A stretch of 21,537 bases of DNA. It comes from an uncultured Oscillospiraceae bacterium. GTDB lineage: Bacteria; Bacillota; Clostridia; Oscillospirales; Oscillospiraceae. The stretch covers positions 1-21,537 of the forward strand of contig CAADVN010000213.1 in assembly GCA_900752445.1 (NCBI GenBank), in the 5' to 3' direction. Positions within the stretch are counted from its first letter, which is position 1. Every line of letters begins with the position of its first letter. A program made the position numbers and the translations under genes. Below are positions 1 to 7,329 of the stretch, one piece after another. The notes below the pieces were generated by a model, which saw nothing but the letters and a program-made list of their open reading frames with translations, was not told where the DNA came from and ran no database searches.

Positions 1-1
1 G

Positions 2-589
2 CCGATGCTGCCTCTCATAATAGATACGGGCAAGGTCTGTACCGAGCTGTGCGGCACGCTGGGGCTTTTCACGCGCCGGCGCGGCCTGAAGCTGGGCTTT
101 ACGGATTTGACGACGGGGCCGGCCTATATCCGCTGCCAGCGGAACATGTTTGAGACGATGCTGCTGAACCTTTTGGTGAACAGCTTTGAGCACATGGCTG
201 AGGGCGGCAGGGTCGAGCTCACGCTCAGGACGATGGGCCGGAACGTGCTGGTGAGCGTGGACGACGACGGCGAGGGCATAGGCACGGAGCCTATGGAGAA
301 GGCGGCGACCGGCGGGCCTTCGGGCGAGTGCACGGGGCTGAGGCTTGTGAACTGCTCGGCGCGGCTGCTGGGCGGCAGCTTTCTCATAGAGGGCCGCAGC
401 GGCCAGGGCACGCGGGCGAGGCTGGTGCTGCCCGTTGTGGAGAACTGCACGCGCGAGGAGCTGCGCCAGTCTGAGGAGCTCAGCCGCAGCGTGGGCAGCG
501 GCAGCGGGCTGAGCGGCATGGACCTCATCCTGACCCAGCTGGCCGACTGGCTGGATACGGACGACTATGACTACAGGCTGATGGACTAG
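2..589 (+). CDS. Sensor histidine kinase C-terminal part (HATPase_c domain), 5' truncated
   Basis: The reading frame is open from the left edge, so only the C-terminal part of the gene is present; the ATG at 5 is probably internal. The product is the ATP-binding half of a GHKL ATPase of the histidine-kinase type. An N-box is visible as NLLVNSFEHM (about residues 55-64 from that ATG). A G1 box follows as DDDGEGIG, then a G2-like segment GECTGLRLVN and the usual closing strands ending in ARLVLPV. The phospho-accepting His and any sensor or membrane part lie upstream, outside the window. About 50 residues follow the ATPase fold; they are rich in Ser/Gly and then acidic, and I do not recognise them. 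rqcP starts 8 nt after the stop, so the two are probably co-transcribed. An anti-sigma-type kinase is possible but less likely. Confidence 0.75.
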   Translation, partial: PMLPLIIDTGKVCTELCGTLGLFTRRRGLKLGFTDLTTGPAYIRCQRNMFETMLLNLLVNSFEHMAEGGRVELTLRTMGRNVLVSVDDDGEGIGTEPMEKAATGGPSGECTGLRLVNCSARLLGGSFLIEGRSGQGTRARLVLPVVENCTREELRQSEELSRSVGSGSGLSGMDLILTQLADWLDTDDYDYRLMD

Positions 590-597
590 GAGCGGGT

Positions 598-840
598 ATG
601 AGACTGGACAAGTATTTGAAGGTATCGAGGATAATAAAGCGGCGCACGGTGGCGAACGAGGCCTGCGACGGCGGGCGTGTGAGCATCAACGGGCGCACGG
701 CGAAGGCGGGCGCGGAGGTGAAGCCGGGCGACGTCATAGAGATAGGCTTCGGCGAGCGGAGGCTGAGGGTGGAGGTCGTCTCCACCGACGAGCACGCGAG
801 CCGCACGGACGCGCCGGCGATGTACCGGCAATTGGAATAG
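598..840 (+). CDS. rqcP: RqcP (YabO/Hsp15-like) S4-domain RNA-binding protein
   Basis: This is a small basic protein of 80 residues that is almost entirely one S4 RNA-binding domain: MRLDKYLKVSRIIKRR at the N terminus, GRVSINGRTAKAG in the middle and KPGDVIEI near residue 45. Length and pattern match the RqcP/YabO family, about 86 residues in Bacillus subtilis. In that family the protein binds peptidyl-tRNA-obstructed 50S subunits and works with RqcH to add C-terminal alanine tails to stalled chains during ribosome quality control. The start ATG at 598 has an AGGAG sequence just upstream, overlapping the stop of the kinase gene. No rqcH is present in the window, so the partner is inferred. 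The 3' end is followed by a 131-nt gap holding the promoter of the next gene. Confidence 0.85.
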   Translation: MRLDKYLKVSRIIKRRTVANEACDGGRVSINGRTAKAGAEVKPGDVIEIGFGERRLRVEVVSTDEHASRTDAPAMYRQLE

Positions 841-900
841 GTCAAACCACGGCCAAAATGCTCAGAAACCATCATATTTGTGAAAAATGAGGCAAAACGC

Positions 901-928
901 TTGCATTTTTTGCTCCCTCTGATATACT
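901..928 (+). promoter_or_regulatory. Sigma-A-type promoter for the flavodoxin-like gene
   Basis: TTGCAT at 901-906 and TATACT at 923-928 are separated by 16 nt, in an AT-rich stretch of an otherwise GC-rich window. Transcription would start near 935, giving a leader of about 40 nt. The rest of the 841-971 gap shows nothing else I can support. Confidence 0.65.
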
Positions 929-971
929 TGTTCCAAGGAGTGTTTGATGAGACAAGCATGAAAGGGGTTAT

Positions 972-1469
972 ATGATGATAATAATCTACAAGTCGAACAC
1001 GGGCTACACCGAGCAGTATGCGAAGCTGCTGAGCGAGCAGCTGGGGCTTCCCTGCTACAAGCTGGGCAGCGTGCCGGGCTGTCACAAGGGCAGGGACGCG
1101 ATCTACATGGGCTGGCTGTTTGCCGGGAGCATCGTGGGCTGCAAGGCTGCGGCGAAGAAGTACAATCTGCGCTGTGTCTGCGGCGTTGGCATGGGCCCTC
1201 CGACTCCCGAGCTGCCGCAGGCGATGCGGGAGAAGACCGGGCTTCCGGCCTCTGTGAAGGTGTTCTACTTACAGGGCGGCTTCGACATCAACAAGCTGAA
1301 GGGGCCCATGAAGCTCATAATGAAGGTGAAGTGCAAGGAGATCGCCGGCCGGCTGAACGTGCGGGCCGAGCTCTCGCCCGAGGAGGAGGCGACGCTGCGG
1401 ATGACGCAGACGGGCGCGTCCTGCGTGAGCCGCGAGAATCTGGCCGAGGTCGTGGCTTGGTACAAATGA
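972..1469 (+). CDS. Flavodoxin-like protein
   Basis: The product is a single-domain protein of about 165 residues with a flavodoxin N terminus: a hydrophobic strand MMIIIY followed by KSNTGYTEQYA. That matches the S/T-x-T-G-x-T phosphate loop that binds FMN phosphate. The remainder (a Gly-rich segment GVGMGPPTP around residue 75, then FYLQGGFD) fits the flavodoxin fold in length and strand order. The likely role is FMN-dependent electron transfer or a quinone/flavin reductase-type activity; the partner cannot be named. Two in-frame ATGs, 972 and 975, are adjacent. The AAAGGGG ribosome site at 961-967 is better spaced (7 nt) from 975, so the second ATG may be the true start. The gene has its own promoter and ends just before a terminator hairpin, so it is probably monocistronic. 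Confidence 0.75.
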   Translation: MMIIIYKSNTGYTEQYAKLLSEQLGLPCYKLGSVPGCHKGRDAIYMGWLFAGSIVGCKAAAKKYNLRCVCGVGMGPPTPELPQAMREKTGLPASVKVFYLQGGFDINKLKGPMKLIMKVKCKEIAGRLNVRAELSPEEEATLRMTQTGASCVSRENLAEVVAWYK

Positions 1470-1477
1470 GAACAGTA

Positions 1478-1511
1478 AAAGATGCCGTCCACAGTCGTGG
1501 ACGGCATCTTT
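1478..1511. terminator. Bidirectional intrinsic terminator between flavodoxin-like gene and pyrI
   Basis: A perfect 12-bp inverted repeat, GATGCCGTCCAC (1481-1492) and GTGGACGGCATC (1497-1508), has a 4-nt loop and is flanked by AAA on the left and TTT on the right. Read on the plus strand it follows the flavodoxin-like stop by 11 nt. Read on the minus strand it lies just beyond the pyrI stop and ends in TTTT. It therefore serves both convergent transcription units. Confidence 0.9.
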
Positions 1512-1522
1512 CGTGTCCGGGC

Positions 1523-1948
1523 TCAGCTGTTGGCCTCGGCCTTTGTCTCGCAGTAGACGCAGCGGTAGGTGTGGGTCTCGGGGCTGGTCAGCTTGAAGAT
1601 CTGGGGCAGGTCGGGCTCCACGCTGGTGATGCAGCGCGGGTTCTTGCAGCGCAGGACGTTCACGATGCGCTCAGGCATCGTGAGCTTTCGCTTTTCGACG
1701 AGCTCGCCGTCGCGGATGACGTTTATCGTCGCGCCCGGGTCCACGTAGCCGATGACTGCGAGGTCGATGTCCGTCGTCGAGTCGATCTTGATGATGTCCT
1801 TGCGGCCCATGAGCTCGCTGGGCGCGTTCTTTATTATGGCCACGGTGCAATCGAGCTTGTCGAGGTGCAGGAGCCGGTAGAGCTCCATGGCCCCGCCCGA
1901 GCGGATGTGGTCTATGACTATGCCGTTTCTTATAGCGTCTATATTCAT
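1523..1948 (-). CDS. pyrI: Aspartate carbamoyltransferase regulatory chain PyrI
   Basis: The 141-residue product matches the allosteric chain of aspartate carbamoyltransferase, which binds CTP/ATP and holds catalytic trimers together. The N-terminal nucleotide-binding domain begins MNIDAIRNGIVIDHI and includes GRKDIIKID. The C-terminal zinc domain has the four cysteines in pairs: CKNPRC (about residues 100-105) and CVYC (about 129-132). Length is slightly below the 153 residues of the Escherichia coli chain. The ATG lies one base beyond the pyrB stop, so translation is probably coupled. It is the last gene of the pyr operon, and a terminator hairpin follows within about 15 nt. Its presence implies that the enzyme is feedback-regulated by nucleotides. 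Confidence 0.95.
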   Translation of the reverse strand: MNIDAIRNGIVIDHIRSGGAMELYRLLHLDKLDCTVAIIKNAPSELMGRKDIIKIDSTTDIDLAVIGYVDPGATINVIRDGELVEKRKLTMPERIVNVLRCKNPRCITSVEPDLPQIFKLTSPETHTYRCVYCETKAEANS

Positions 1949-1949
1949 G

Positions 1950-2861
1950 TCACGCCTCCAAGAGCTTCAGGATGAGCGCCATGCGGACGAACTTGCCGCA
2001 GAGCGCCTGGCGGAAATAGCAGGCCCTGGGGTCCGCGTCTATCGCGGTGGAGATCTCGTTCACGCGGGGCAGCGGGTGCAGGATGCGCAGGTCGGCCTTC
2101 GCGCCCGCGAGCTTTTCCGGCGTGAGGATGTAGCTGTCCTTCAGCCGCAGGTAATCCTCCTCGTTGAAGAAGCGCTCGCGCTGCACGCGGGTCATGTAGA
2201 GGATGTCGAGCTCCGGCATGACGGCGGCAAGGTCCGTCTCCTGGCGGTACTCGAGGCCCTTGGCCTGGAGCACGTCCTTCTTAATATAGCTCGGCAGCTT
2301 CAGCTCCTCGGGCGAGATGAGCACGAACCTGACGCCCGTGCTGCGCGAGAGCGCCTCGATGAGCGAGTGCACCGTGCGCCCGAACTTGAGGTCGCCGCAC
2401 AGGCCGATGGTGAAGTTGTCGAGGCTGCCGCGCTCGCGGCGGATGGTGAGAAGGTCGGTCAGCGTCTGGGTCGGGTGGTTGTGCCCGCCGTCTCCGGCGT
2501 TTATGATGGGCACCGTCGAGTGCATGGCCGCGACCATGGGCGCGCCCTCCTTGGGATGGCGCATGGCTATGATGTCGGCGTAGCAGCCCACGACGCGGAT
2601 GGTGTCCGCCACGCTCTCGCCCTTCGCCGCGGAGCTGCTGGACGCCTCCGAAAAGCCCAGCACGCTGCCGCCCAGCTCCAGCATCGCGGCCTCAAAGCTG
2701 AGCCTCGTCCTCGTAGAAGGCTCGAAGAAGAGCGTCGCGAGCTTCTTGAATTTGCAGCGCTCGCGGTATTCCTCGGGGTGGGCGATTATCTCGTCCGCCT
2801 GGTCGAGGATCTCCCCTATCTCCTGCGTGCTGAGGTCAAGTATGTCTATGAGGTGTCTCAT
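1950..2861 (-). CDS. pyrB: Aspartate carbamoyltransferase catalytic chain PyrB
   Basis: The 303-residue product catalyses carbamoyl phosphate + L-aspartate to N-carbamoyl-L-aspartate, the committed step of pyrimidine synthesis. The carbamoyl-phosphate loop FFEPSTRTRLSFE is at about residues 45-57. SSSSAAKGES around residue 75-83 carries the mobile-loop Ser and Lys. HNHPTQTLTD is near residue 127, and the aspartate-site segment HPLPRVNEI is near residue 262. Length is typical (E. coli about 310). The start codon overlaps the pyrE stop as ATGA (2858-2861), and pyrI follows after 1 nt. Because translation is probably coupled to pyrE, the pyrE lesion upstream would, if real, reduce PyrB and PyrI synthesis as well. 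Confidence 0.96.
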   Translation of the reverse strand: MRHLIDILDLSTQEIGEILDQADEIIAHPEEYRERCKFKKLATLFFEPSTRTRLSFEAAMLELGGSVLGFSEASSSSAAKGESVADTIRVVGCYADIIAMRHPKEGAPMVAAMHSTVPIINAGDGGHNHPTQTLTDLLTIRRERGSLDNFTIGLCGDLKFGRTVHSLIEALSRSTGVRFVLISPEELKLPSYIKKDVLQAKGLEYRQETDLAAVMPELDILYMTRVQRERFFNEEDYLRLKDSYILTPEKLAGAKADLRILHPLPRVNEISTAIDADPRACYFRQALCGKFVRMALILKLLEA

Positions 2862-3662
2862 TTTTTGCCTCCCATCCAGCTCTCGTCCGAGGGGTTCGCG
2901 CGGAAGGCCAGAAGTCCCGGCACCGTGTGCGCGGGGATATAGCCCTCGGCCTCGGCGGCCTTCACTATCTCGTCAAAATCCGTGAGGCTGACGGCGCGGA
3001 CCTTCGCCGCCGCGAGCCTCTCCTTGCCCTTTTCCATGCCGTAGGTGAAGATGGACACGGCGCCGAGCACCTCGGCCCCGGCCTCCCTGAGCGCCTCCAC
3101 CGTCTCTATGAGGCTGCCGCCCGTGGAGATGAGGTCCTCGATGACGACGACCTTTTCGCCCTCGCGGAGCCTGCCCTCGATGCGGTTCTGCCTGCCGTGG
3201 TCCTTCGCGCCCGAGCGCACATAGCCCATGGGCAGGCCCAGGAGGTGCGCCGCTATGGCGGGCGGGGGCACTCCCGCCGGTGGAGGTGATGCCCCCGATG
3301 ACGACGACTTTTCCACCCTCGCGGAGCCTGCCCTCGATGCGGTTTTGCCTGCCGTGGTCCTTCGCGCCGGAGCGGACGTAGCCCATGGGCAGGCCCATGA
3401 GGTGCGCCGCGATGGCGGCGTGGGCGATGCCCGCCGTGGCGGTGCCCATGAGCGCCTCGGCCTCGGGGAACTCGCGCCGCACCGTCTCGGCGATGGCGGA
3501 CTCCACCGTGTCGCGCACCTCGGGCGCGGTCAGGATGAGGCGGTTGTCGCAGTAGATGGGGCTCTTGATGCCGCTGGCCCAGGTGAAGGGCTCCTCGGGC
3601 CTCAGGAACACCGCGCCGATGGCGAGCAGGCCGCGCGCCACGCGCTCTTTTATCTCGTTCAT
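2858..3662 (-). pseudogene. pyrE: Orotate phosphoribosyltransferase PyrE, interrupted by a 157-nt imperfect tandem repeat
   Basis: PyrE converts orotate + PRPP to orotidine 5'-phosphate. The N-terminal part is intact from MNEIKERVARG through FTWASGIKSPIYCDNR and MGTATAGIAHAAIAAHLMGL to the KDHG-containing loop. The segment from AIAAHL to the PRPP loop then occurs twice (3273-3416, then 3116-3259), offset by 157 nt, which shifts the frame. The second copy has the normal loop VVVIEDLISTGGS and continues to the proper C terminus. The first copy reads VVVIGGITSTGG, lacking the acidic pair that contacts PRPP. As written, the first frame ends at 2973. The span is 805 nt; removing one 157-nt unit leaves 648 nt, exactly 216 codons, the usual PyrE length. 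Start and stop overlap pyrF and pyrB as ATGA. Either the gene is genuinely broken or the assembly joined two strain versions. Confidence 0.85.
3116..3416 (-). repeat. Imperfect tandem repeat inside pyrE (unit offset 157 nt)
   Basis: Copies at 3116-3259 and 3273-3416 align without gaps over 48 codons, with about 14 base differences. Eight of these are synonymous. The six that change the protein are Leu/Met near the start of the unit and five clustered in the dozen or so codons at the end of the upstream copy (3273 side). The bases just before the downstream copy (3260-3272) also resemble the normal preceding pyrE sequence but carry an extra C, which creates the frameshift. Confidence 0.85.
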
Positions 3663-4369
3663 GCCTTCGCACCTCCCATAAATTCCGATACGCAGCGTTT
3701 CCAGGCTGCGACGGGGTCGTCGGCGCCCGTGATGGGCCGGCCCACGACGATGTAGTCCGAGCCGAGCTGGCCGGCGCGCTCCGGAGTCGTGACGCGCACC
3801 TGGTCTCCCTTATCCCCGCCCGCGAAGCGCACGCCCGGCGTGACGGTAAGGAAGGAAGCGCCGCATTTTTCATGCACCGCGCCCGCCTCGAGCGGCGAGC
3901 AGACCACGCCGTCCAGCCCGGCGAGCCGCGCGTTCTCCGCGTACTCCAGGCAGACCTCGGCCAGCGGGCGGTCTATGAGCAGCTCGCGCCTCATCCGCTC
4001 CTCGCTCGTCGAGGTGAGCTGCGTCACGGCTATGAGCAGGGGCCGCGTGCCGTCCGGGCCGGTCAGGCCCTCGAGCGCCGCCGTCATCATCTCGCACGTG
4101 CCGAAGGCGTGGAGGTTTATCATGTCCGCGCCCGTGCCGCGCAGGACGCGCATCGCGCTCTTCACCGTGTTCGGGATGTCGCAGAGCTTGAGGTCGAGGA
4201 AGATGCTGTGGCCTCTCGCCTTTATCTCCCGGACGACGTCCGGCCCCTCGGCGTAGAAGAGCTCCATGCCGATCTTCACATACGGCCTTTCCTCTCCGAC
4301 CCCGTCGAGAAAGGCCAGCGTGCGCTCCCTTGTCGGGAAGTCGCAGGCGATTATTACGTCCTTAGCCAT
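3659..4369 (-). CDS. pyrF: Orotidine 5'-phosphate decarboxylase PyrF
   Basis: The 236-residue product decarboxylates OMP to UMP, the last step of the de novo route. The catalytic Asp-Lys-Asp array is visible in DLKLCDIPNTV (Asp59, Lys61, Asp64). An early substrate Asp is in IACDFPTRE (Asp10) and Lys in VKIGMELF (Lys32). The phosphate-binding end is VGRPITGADDP near residue 215. The length matches the bacterial short-chain family (about 230-245). The start overlaps the end of pyrD by 8 nt and the stop overlaps pyrE as ATGA, so all three are probably translated in a coupled way. Confidence 0.95.
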   Translation of the reverse strand: MAKDVIIACDFPTRERTLAFLDGVGEERPYVKIGMELFYAEGPDVVREIKARGHSIFLDLKLCDIPNTVKSAMRVLRGTGADMINLHAFGTCEMMTAALEGLTGPDGTRPLLIAVTQLTSTSEERMRRELLIDRPLAEVCLEYAENARLAGLDGVVCSPLEAGAVHEKCGASFLTVTPGVRFAGGDKGDQVRVTTPERAGQLGSDYIVVGRPITGADDPVAAWKRCVSEFMGGAKA

Positions 4370-5276
4370 TGTGTGCGCCTCCTATGATATCTTCGAGCTT
4401 GTCCATGCCGTACTTTGCCATGGCCCCGGGCAGGGCCGCGACCATGTCCCGCGCCGCGAAGGGGTCGCGCAGGTTCGCCGCGCCGACGCCCACCGCCGTC
4501 GCGCCCGCGAGCAGCATCTCGATGACGTCCTCGGCAGAGCCGACGCCGCCCATGCCTATTATCGGTATGCCCACCGCCTCGTACACCTGCCAGACCATAC
4601 GCAGCGCCACCGGGAACACCGCCGGGCCCGAGAGCCCGCCCGTCAGGTTTTTGAGTACGGGCCTGCGCGTCGCCGGGTCTATCCTCATGGCAAGCATCGT
4701 GTTTATGAGGGAGAGCCCGTCCGCGCCCGCGTTTTCACAGGCGCGGGCGATGGAGACGATGTCCGTGACGTTCGGCGTGAGCTTCACGATGACGGGCTTA
4801 TGTACCGCCGCCTTCACCTCGCGCGTGACCTCGGCGGCGCTCTCGCAGCTCGTGCCGAAGCCCATGCCGCCGCCGTGGACGTTGGGGCAGCTTATATTCA
4901 CCTCGAGCCAGCCGACCTCGGGGCAGGCATCGAGCTTTGCCGCGACCTCGACGTACTCGTCCACCGAGAAGCCGCAGACGTTCGCCATGACGGGCTTGTG
5001 GAAGACCCCGCGCAGCCGGGGCAGCTCATCGGCTATGACCGCGTCCACGCCGGGATTTTGCAGGCCGACGGAGTTTAGAAGCCCCGAGGGGGCCTCCGCT
5101 ATCCTCGGGCCGGGGTTTCCGAAGCGCGGCTCCCGTGTCGTGCCCTTGAAGGAGAAGGTGCCGAGGCAGTTAATGTCGTAGAGCGCGGCGAACTCCGCGC
5201 CGTAGCCGAAGGTGCCGGAGGCCGGTATGACGGGGGTTTCCAGCTCGATGCCGCAGAGCGTGACTTTCGTGTTCAC
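4362..5276 (-). CDS. pyrD: Dihydroorotate dehydrogenase catalytic subunit PyrD (class 1B, NAD-linked)
   Basis: The product is an FMN-containing barrel enzyme that oxidises dihydroorotate to orotate and passes electrons to PyrK. I place the start at the GTG at 5276, giving 304 residues. A GGGGAGG ribosome site precedes it by 7 nt, and the GTGA overlap with the pyrK stop repeats the operon pattern. The open frame continues further upstream, but that part lies inside pyrK and has no resemblance to PyrD. Motifs are TPVIPASGTFGYG (about 14-26), SFKGTT, NSVGLQNPG, the active-site loop NISCPNVHGGGM with the class 1 catalytic Cys at about residue 130, and FMN phosphate-binding GMGGVGSAEDV. The Cys base and the adjacent pyrK indicate type 1B, which uses NAD+ as acceptor. 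Confidence 0.95.
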   Translation of the reverse strand: MNTKVTLCGIELETPVIPASGTFGYGAEFAALYDINCLGTFSFKGTTREPRFGNPGPRIAEAPSGLLNSVGLQNPGVDAVIADELPRLRGVFHKPVMANVCGFSVDEYVEVAAKLDACPEVGWLEVNISCPNVHGGGMGFGTSCESAAEVTREVKAAVHKPVIVKLTPNVTDIVSIARACENAGADGLSLINTMLAMRIDPATRRPVLKNLTGGLSGPAVFPVALRMVWQVYEAVGIPIIGMGGVGSAEDVIEMLLAGATAVGVGAANLRDPFAARDMVAALPGAMAKYGMDKLEDIIGGAHNG

Positions 5277-6001
5277 CAGCGCACCTCCCCTGAATTGAAG
5301 ACCGGGCCGTCCTTGCAGACTCGCCGCGGGCCCTTTGCCGTCTCTATCGTGCAGCCCATGCAGGCCCCAAAGCCGCAGCCCATCCGCGCCTCGAGCGAGA
5401 ACTGCGCCCTCACGGGGCTCTTTTCGTCTATCGCCCGCAGCATGGGCAGCGGGCCGCAGGCGTAGACGAAGCTGTATCCCTCGCCCAGCGCCTGCGTCAC
5501 GAGCCCGCGCTCGCCGAGCGTGCCGTCCATCGTGAAGACCCGCAGCTCCGGGCACAGCTCTTGAAACTCCCGCTCGAAGCAGGCCTCCGCCGCCGTGCCG
5601 AAGCCTATGGCCGTCGAGGGCCGGACGCCGAGCTTAGAGAGCTCCCGCGCGAGGTAGAGCATGGGCGCGACGCCGCTGCCGCCGCCTAGGAACAGGGGCT
5701 GCCCGCCCGCCCGCTCGAGGTCGAAGCCGTTGCCAAGGCCCGTGAGCAGCTCGAGCTGCGCGCCCTCGGGCAGCGAGAGCAGCCGTTCCGTGCCGCGCCC
5801 GGCGAGCTTCACGACGACGGTGAGCGTATCGCCCTCGACCCCGCAGACGGAGAAGGGCCGCCGCAGGAAGAAGCCGGGCACCGAGACCTCGACGAACCTT
5901 CCCGGACCAGCCGCGTCCCCGGTGTCGCCGCGCAGGCGCATGAGGCGCAGGCCCGGCGCGGCAAAACGCGCCTCGGTCAGTGTGAATATGCCTTTTTTCA
6001 T
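5273..6001 (-). CDS. pyrK: Dihydroorotate dehydrogenase electron-transfer subunit PyrK
   Basis: The 242-residue product is a ferredoxin-reductase-type protein carrying FAD and a [2Fe-2S] cluster; it transfers electrons from PyrD-bound FMN to NAD+. The FAD-binding motif is RRPFSVCG around residue 50, and the NAD-side glycine-rich loop is FLGGGSGVAPMLYLAREL near residue 107. The C terminus has the cluster cysteines in the spacing C-x4-C-x2-C-x11-C (CGFGACMGC, then a fourth Cys). I place the start at ATG 6001 (MKKGIFTLTEARF). It has a GGGAGG site about 10 nt upstream and overlaps the pyrC stop as ATGA. A GTG nine bases further upstream, at 6010, sits almost on the ribosome site. Confidence 0.93.
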   Translation of the reverse strand: MKKGIFTLTEARFAAPGLRLMRLRGDTGDAAGPGRFVEVSVPGFFLRRPFSVCGVEGDTLTVVVKLAGRGTERLLSLPEGAQLELLTGLGNGFDLERAGGQPLFLGGGSGVAPMLYLARELSKLGVRPSTAIGFGTAAEACFEREFQELCPELRVFTMDGTLGERGLVTQALGEGYSFVYACGPLPMLRAIDEKSPVRAQFSLEARMGCGFGACMGCTIETAKGPRRVCKDGPVFNSGEVRW

Positions 6002-7263
6002 GCGCGCCACACCTCCCTGCCTCTGAGTATGTTCAAAACGCAGCGCCCGCGCACCTCGCGGCCCGCGAAGGGCGTCGCCTTCCCTTTGGAGACGAAGGCG
6101 GCGGGGTCGATCGTGTAGGCCGTCTCCGTGTCGAAGACGGCGAAGCTCGCGCTCCTGCCTGTTTCGATGCCGCTCTCGATGCCGAAGCGGCGGGCCGGGG
6201 CCGTGCTCATGAGCTCCACGAGCCGCTCGCGGCTTATGATGCCCGGCTCGACTAGGCCCGTCCAGAGCACGGGGAAGGCCGTCTCGAGGCCCGTGATACC
6301 GAAGGCGCTGCCCTCGAGCCCGCGGGACTTCTCCTCGGCCGAGTGCGGGGCGTGGTCGGTGGCTATCATGTCTATCGTCCCGTCGAGCAGCGCGTCAATA
6401 AGCGCGCGGCGGTCGGCCTCACCTCGCAGCGGCGGGTTCATCTTGAACCTGCCGTCCTCCTGCAGGTCGGCGTCCGAGAGCAGCAGGTAGTGCGGCCCGG
6501 TCTCGCAAGTTATGTCGAGCCCCTCGGCCTTGGCGCGGCGGATGAGCTCCGCGCTCTCGGCGGTCGAGATGTGGCAGACGTGGTAGGCGCAGCCGGTCTC
6601 GCGCAGGAGCGCGATGTCCCGAGCGATCGGCCCCCACTCGGACTCGGAGCAGATGCCCCGGTGGCCGTGGGCGCGCGCGTATTCGCCCTCGTGGATGTAG
6701 CCGCCGCGCAGGAGCGAGTTGTCCTCGCAGTGGGCGGCGATGGGCTTTCCGAGCCGCTTCGCCTCGAGCATGGCGGAGCGCATCAGCTCCGCCGACTGCA
6801 CGCCGTGGCCGTCGTCCGAAAAGCCGCAGACCCGGGCTGCCATGGCCGACATGTCCGCCAGCTGCGCGCCCTTCTGCCCGCGCGTGATGGCCCCGTAGGG
6901 CAGCACGTCGATTTTGGCGTCGCGCGCTATTATGTCCAGCTCCTGCGCGAGCGTGGCGGCGTCCTCGGGCACGGGCGAGAGGTTCGGCATGGCGCAGACG
7001 GCGCTGTAGCCCGAGCGCGCCGCGGCCTCGCTGCCGGATCTTATGGTCTCCTTATAAGAAAAACCCGGCTCTCGAAGATGGACGTGGACATCTACAAGAC
7101 CGGGAACTAAAAGGCAATTATTGAAATTATAAACACTTACGCCCTCGCCGGGAACGATACCGGGCCGGACGGCGGAGACGACGCCGTCTGAGACCTCGAC
7201 GTCGGCGGAGACAAAGCGCCCGTTCAAAAAGACCTCACAGCCTTTTACGACGAAGCTGACCAC
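5998..7263 (-). CDS. pyrC: Dihydroorotase PyrC (type I amidohydrolase)
   Basis: The 421-residue zinc enzyme cyclises carbamoyl-aspartate to dihydroorotate. Metal ligands are visible: DVHVHLREPG (His60, His62), the Asp-containing GFSDDGHG, IAAHCEDN, CHISTAES and the late catalytic ATDHAPHS. The N-terminal 50 residues and the C-terminal AFAVFDTE-type strands form the small beta domain of amidohydrolases. The length (about 420-430) is that of type I enzymes rather than the shorter E. coli type II. Translation starts at a GTG (7261-7263) with GGGAGG eight nt upstream; no ATG is available near it. It is the first gene of the pyr operon, about 60 nt downstream of the predicted transcription start, and its stop overlaps pyrK. 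Confidence 0.95.
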   Translation of the reverse strand: MVSFVVKGCEVFLNGRFVSADVEVSDGVVSAVRPGIVPGEGVSVYNFNNCLLVPGLVDVHVHLREPGFSYKETIRSGSEAAARSGYSAVCAMPNLSPVPEDAATLAQELDIIARDAKIDVLPYGAITRGQKGAQLADMSAMAARVCGFSDDGHGVQSAELMRSAMLEAKRLGKPIAAHCEDNSLLRGGYIHEGEYARAHGHRGICSESEWGPIARDIALLRETGCAYHVCHISTAESAELIRRAKAEGLDITCETGPHYLLLSDADLQEDGRFKMNPPLRGEADRRALIDALLDGTIDMIATDHAPHSAEEKSRGLEGSAFGITGLETAFPVLWTGLVEPGIISRERLVELMSTAPARRFGIESGIETGRSASFAVFDTETAYTIDPAAFVSKGKATPFAGREVRGRCVLNILRGREVWRA

Positions 7264-7290
7264 CTCTAATACCTCCCTTCAGGCACAGTA

Positions 7291-7317
7291 AAAGCCCGCA
7301 GAAATGACGCGGGCTTT
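7291..7317 (-). promoter_or_regulatory. Leader hairpin of the pyr operon (possible attenuator or 5' stem)
   Basis: On the minus strand, AAAGCCCGC (7317-7309) pairs perfectly with GCGGGCTTT (7299-7291) around a 9-nt loop, and the sequence continues T-ACTG. The total U run is four, three of them in the stem. The hairpin lies only about 6 nt after the expected transcription start and about 27 nt before the pyrC GTG. It could be a weak conditional terminator, a 5' mRNA-stabilising stem, or the terminator of the upstream nitroreductase unit. I do not recognise a PyrR-binding sequence. Confidence 0.55.
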
Positions 7318-7329
7318 CACTTTTTCCTC

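Noticed and set aside
853..912. Terminator after rqcP from AAAATGC and GCATTTTTT
   Set aside because: The 7-bp AT-rich stem would need a loop of about 40 nt and its 3' arm overlaps the flavodoxin promoter -35; too weak to call.
1470..1520. Chromosome terminus or strand-composition switch at the convergent junction
   Set aside because: Spot counts of G and C in single lines show no sharp change at this point; G excess on the plus strand continues into the minus-strand pyr genes.
2973..3662. Intact 229-residue PyrE variant
   Set aside because: Only the first 131 or so residues are PyrE-like; the rest is out-of-frame Arg/Gly/His-rich translation of the downstream copy, so the near-normal length is coincidence.
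4362..5555. 397-residue open frame beginning at 5555 as the pyrD product
   Set aside because: The first 93 residues lie inside pyrK in another frame, are low-complexity Ala/Arg/Gly and have no PyrD similarity; the GTG at 5276 has a ribosome site and the operon-typical GTGA overlap.
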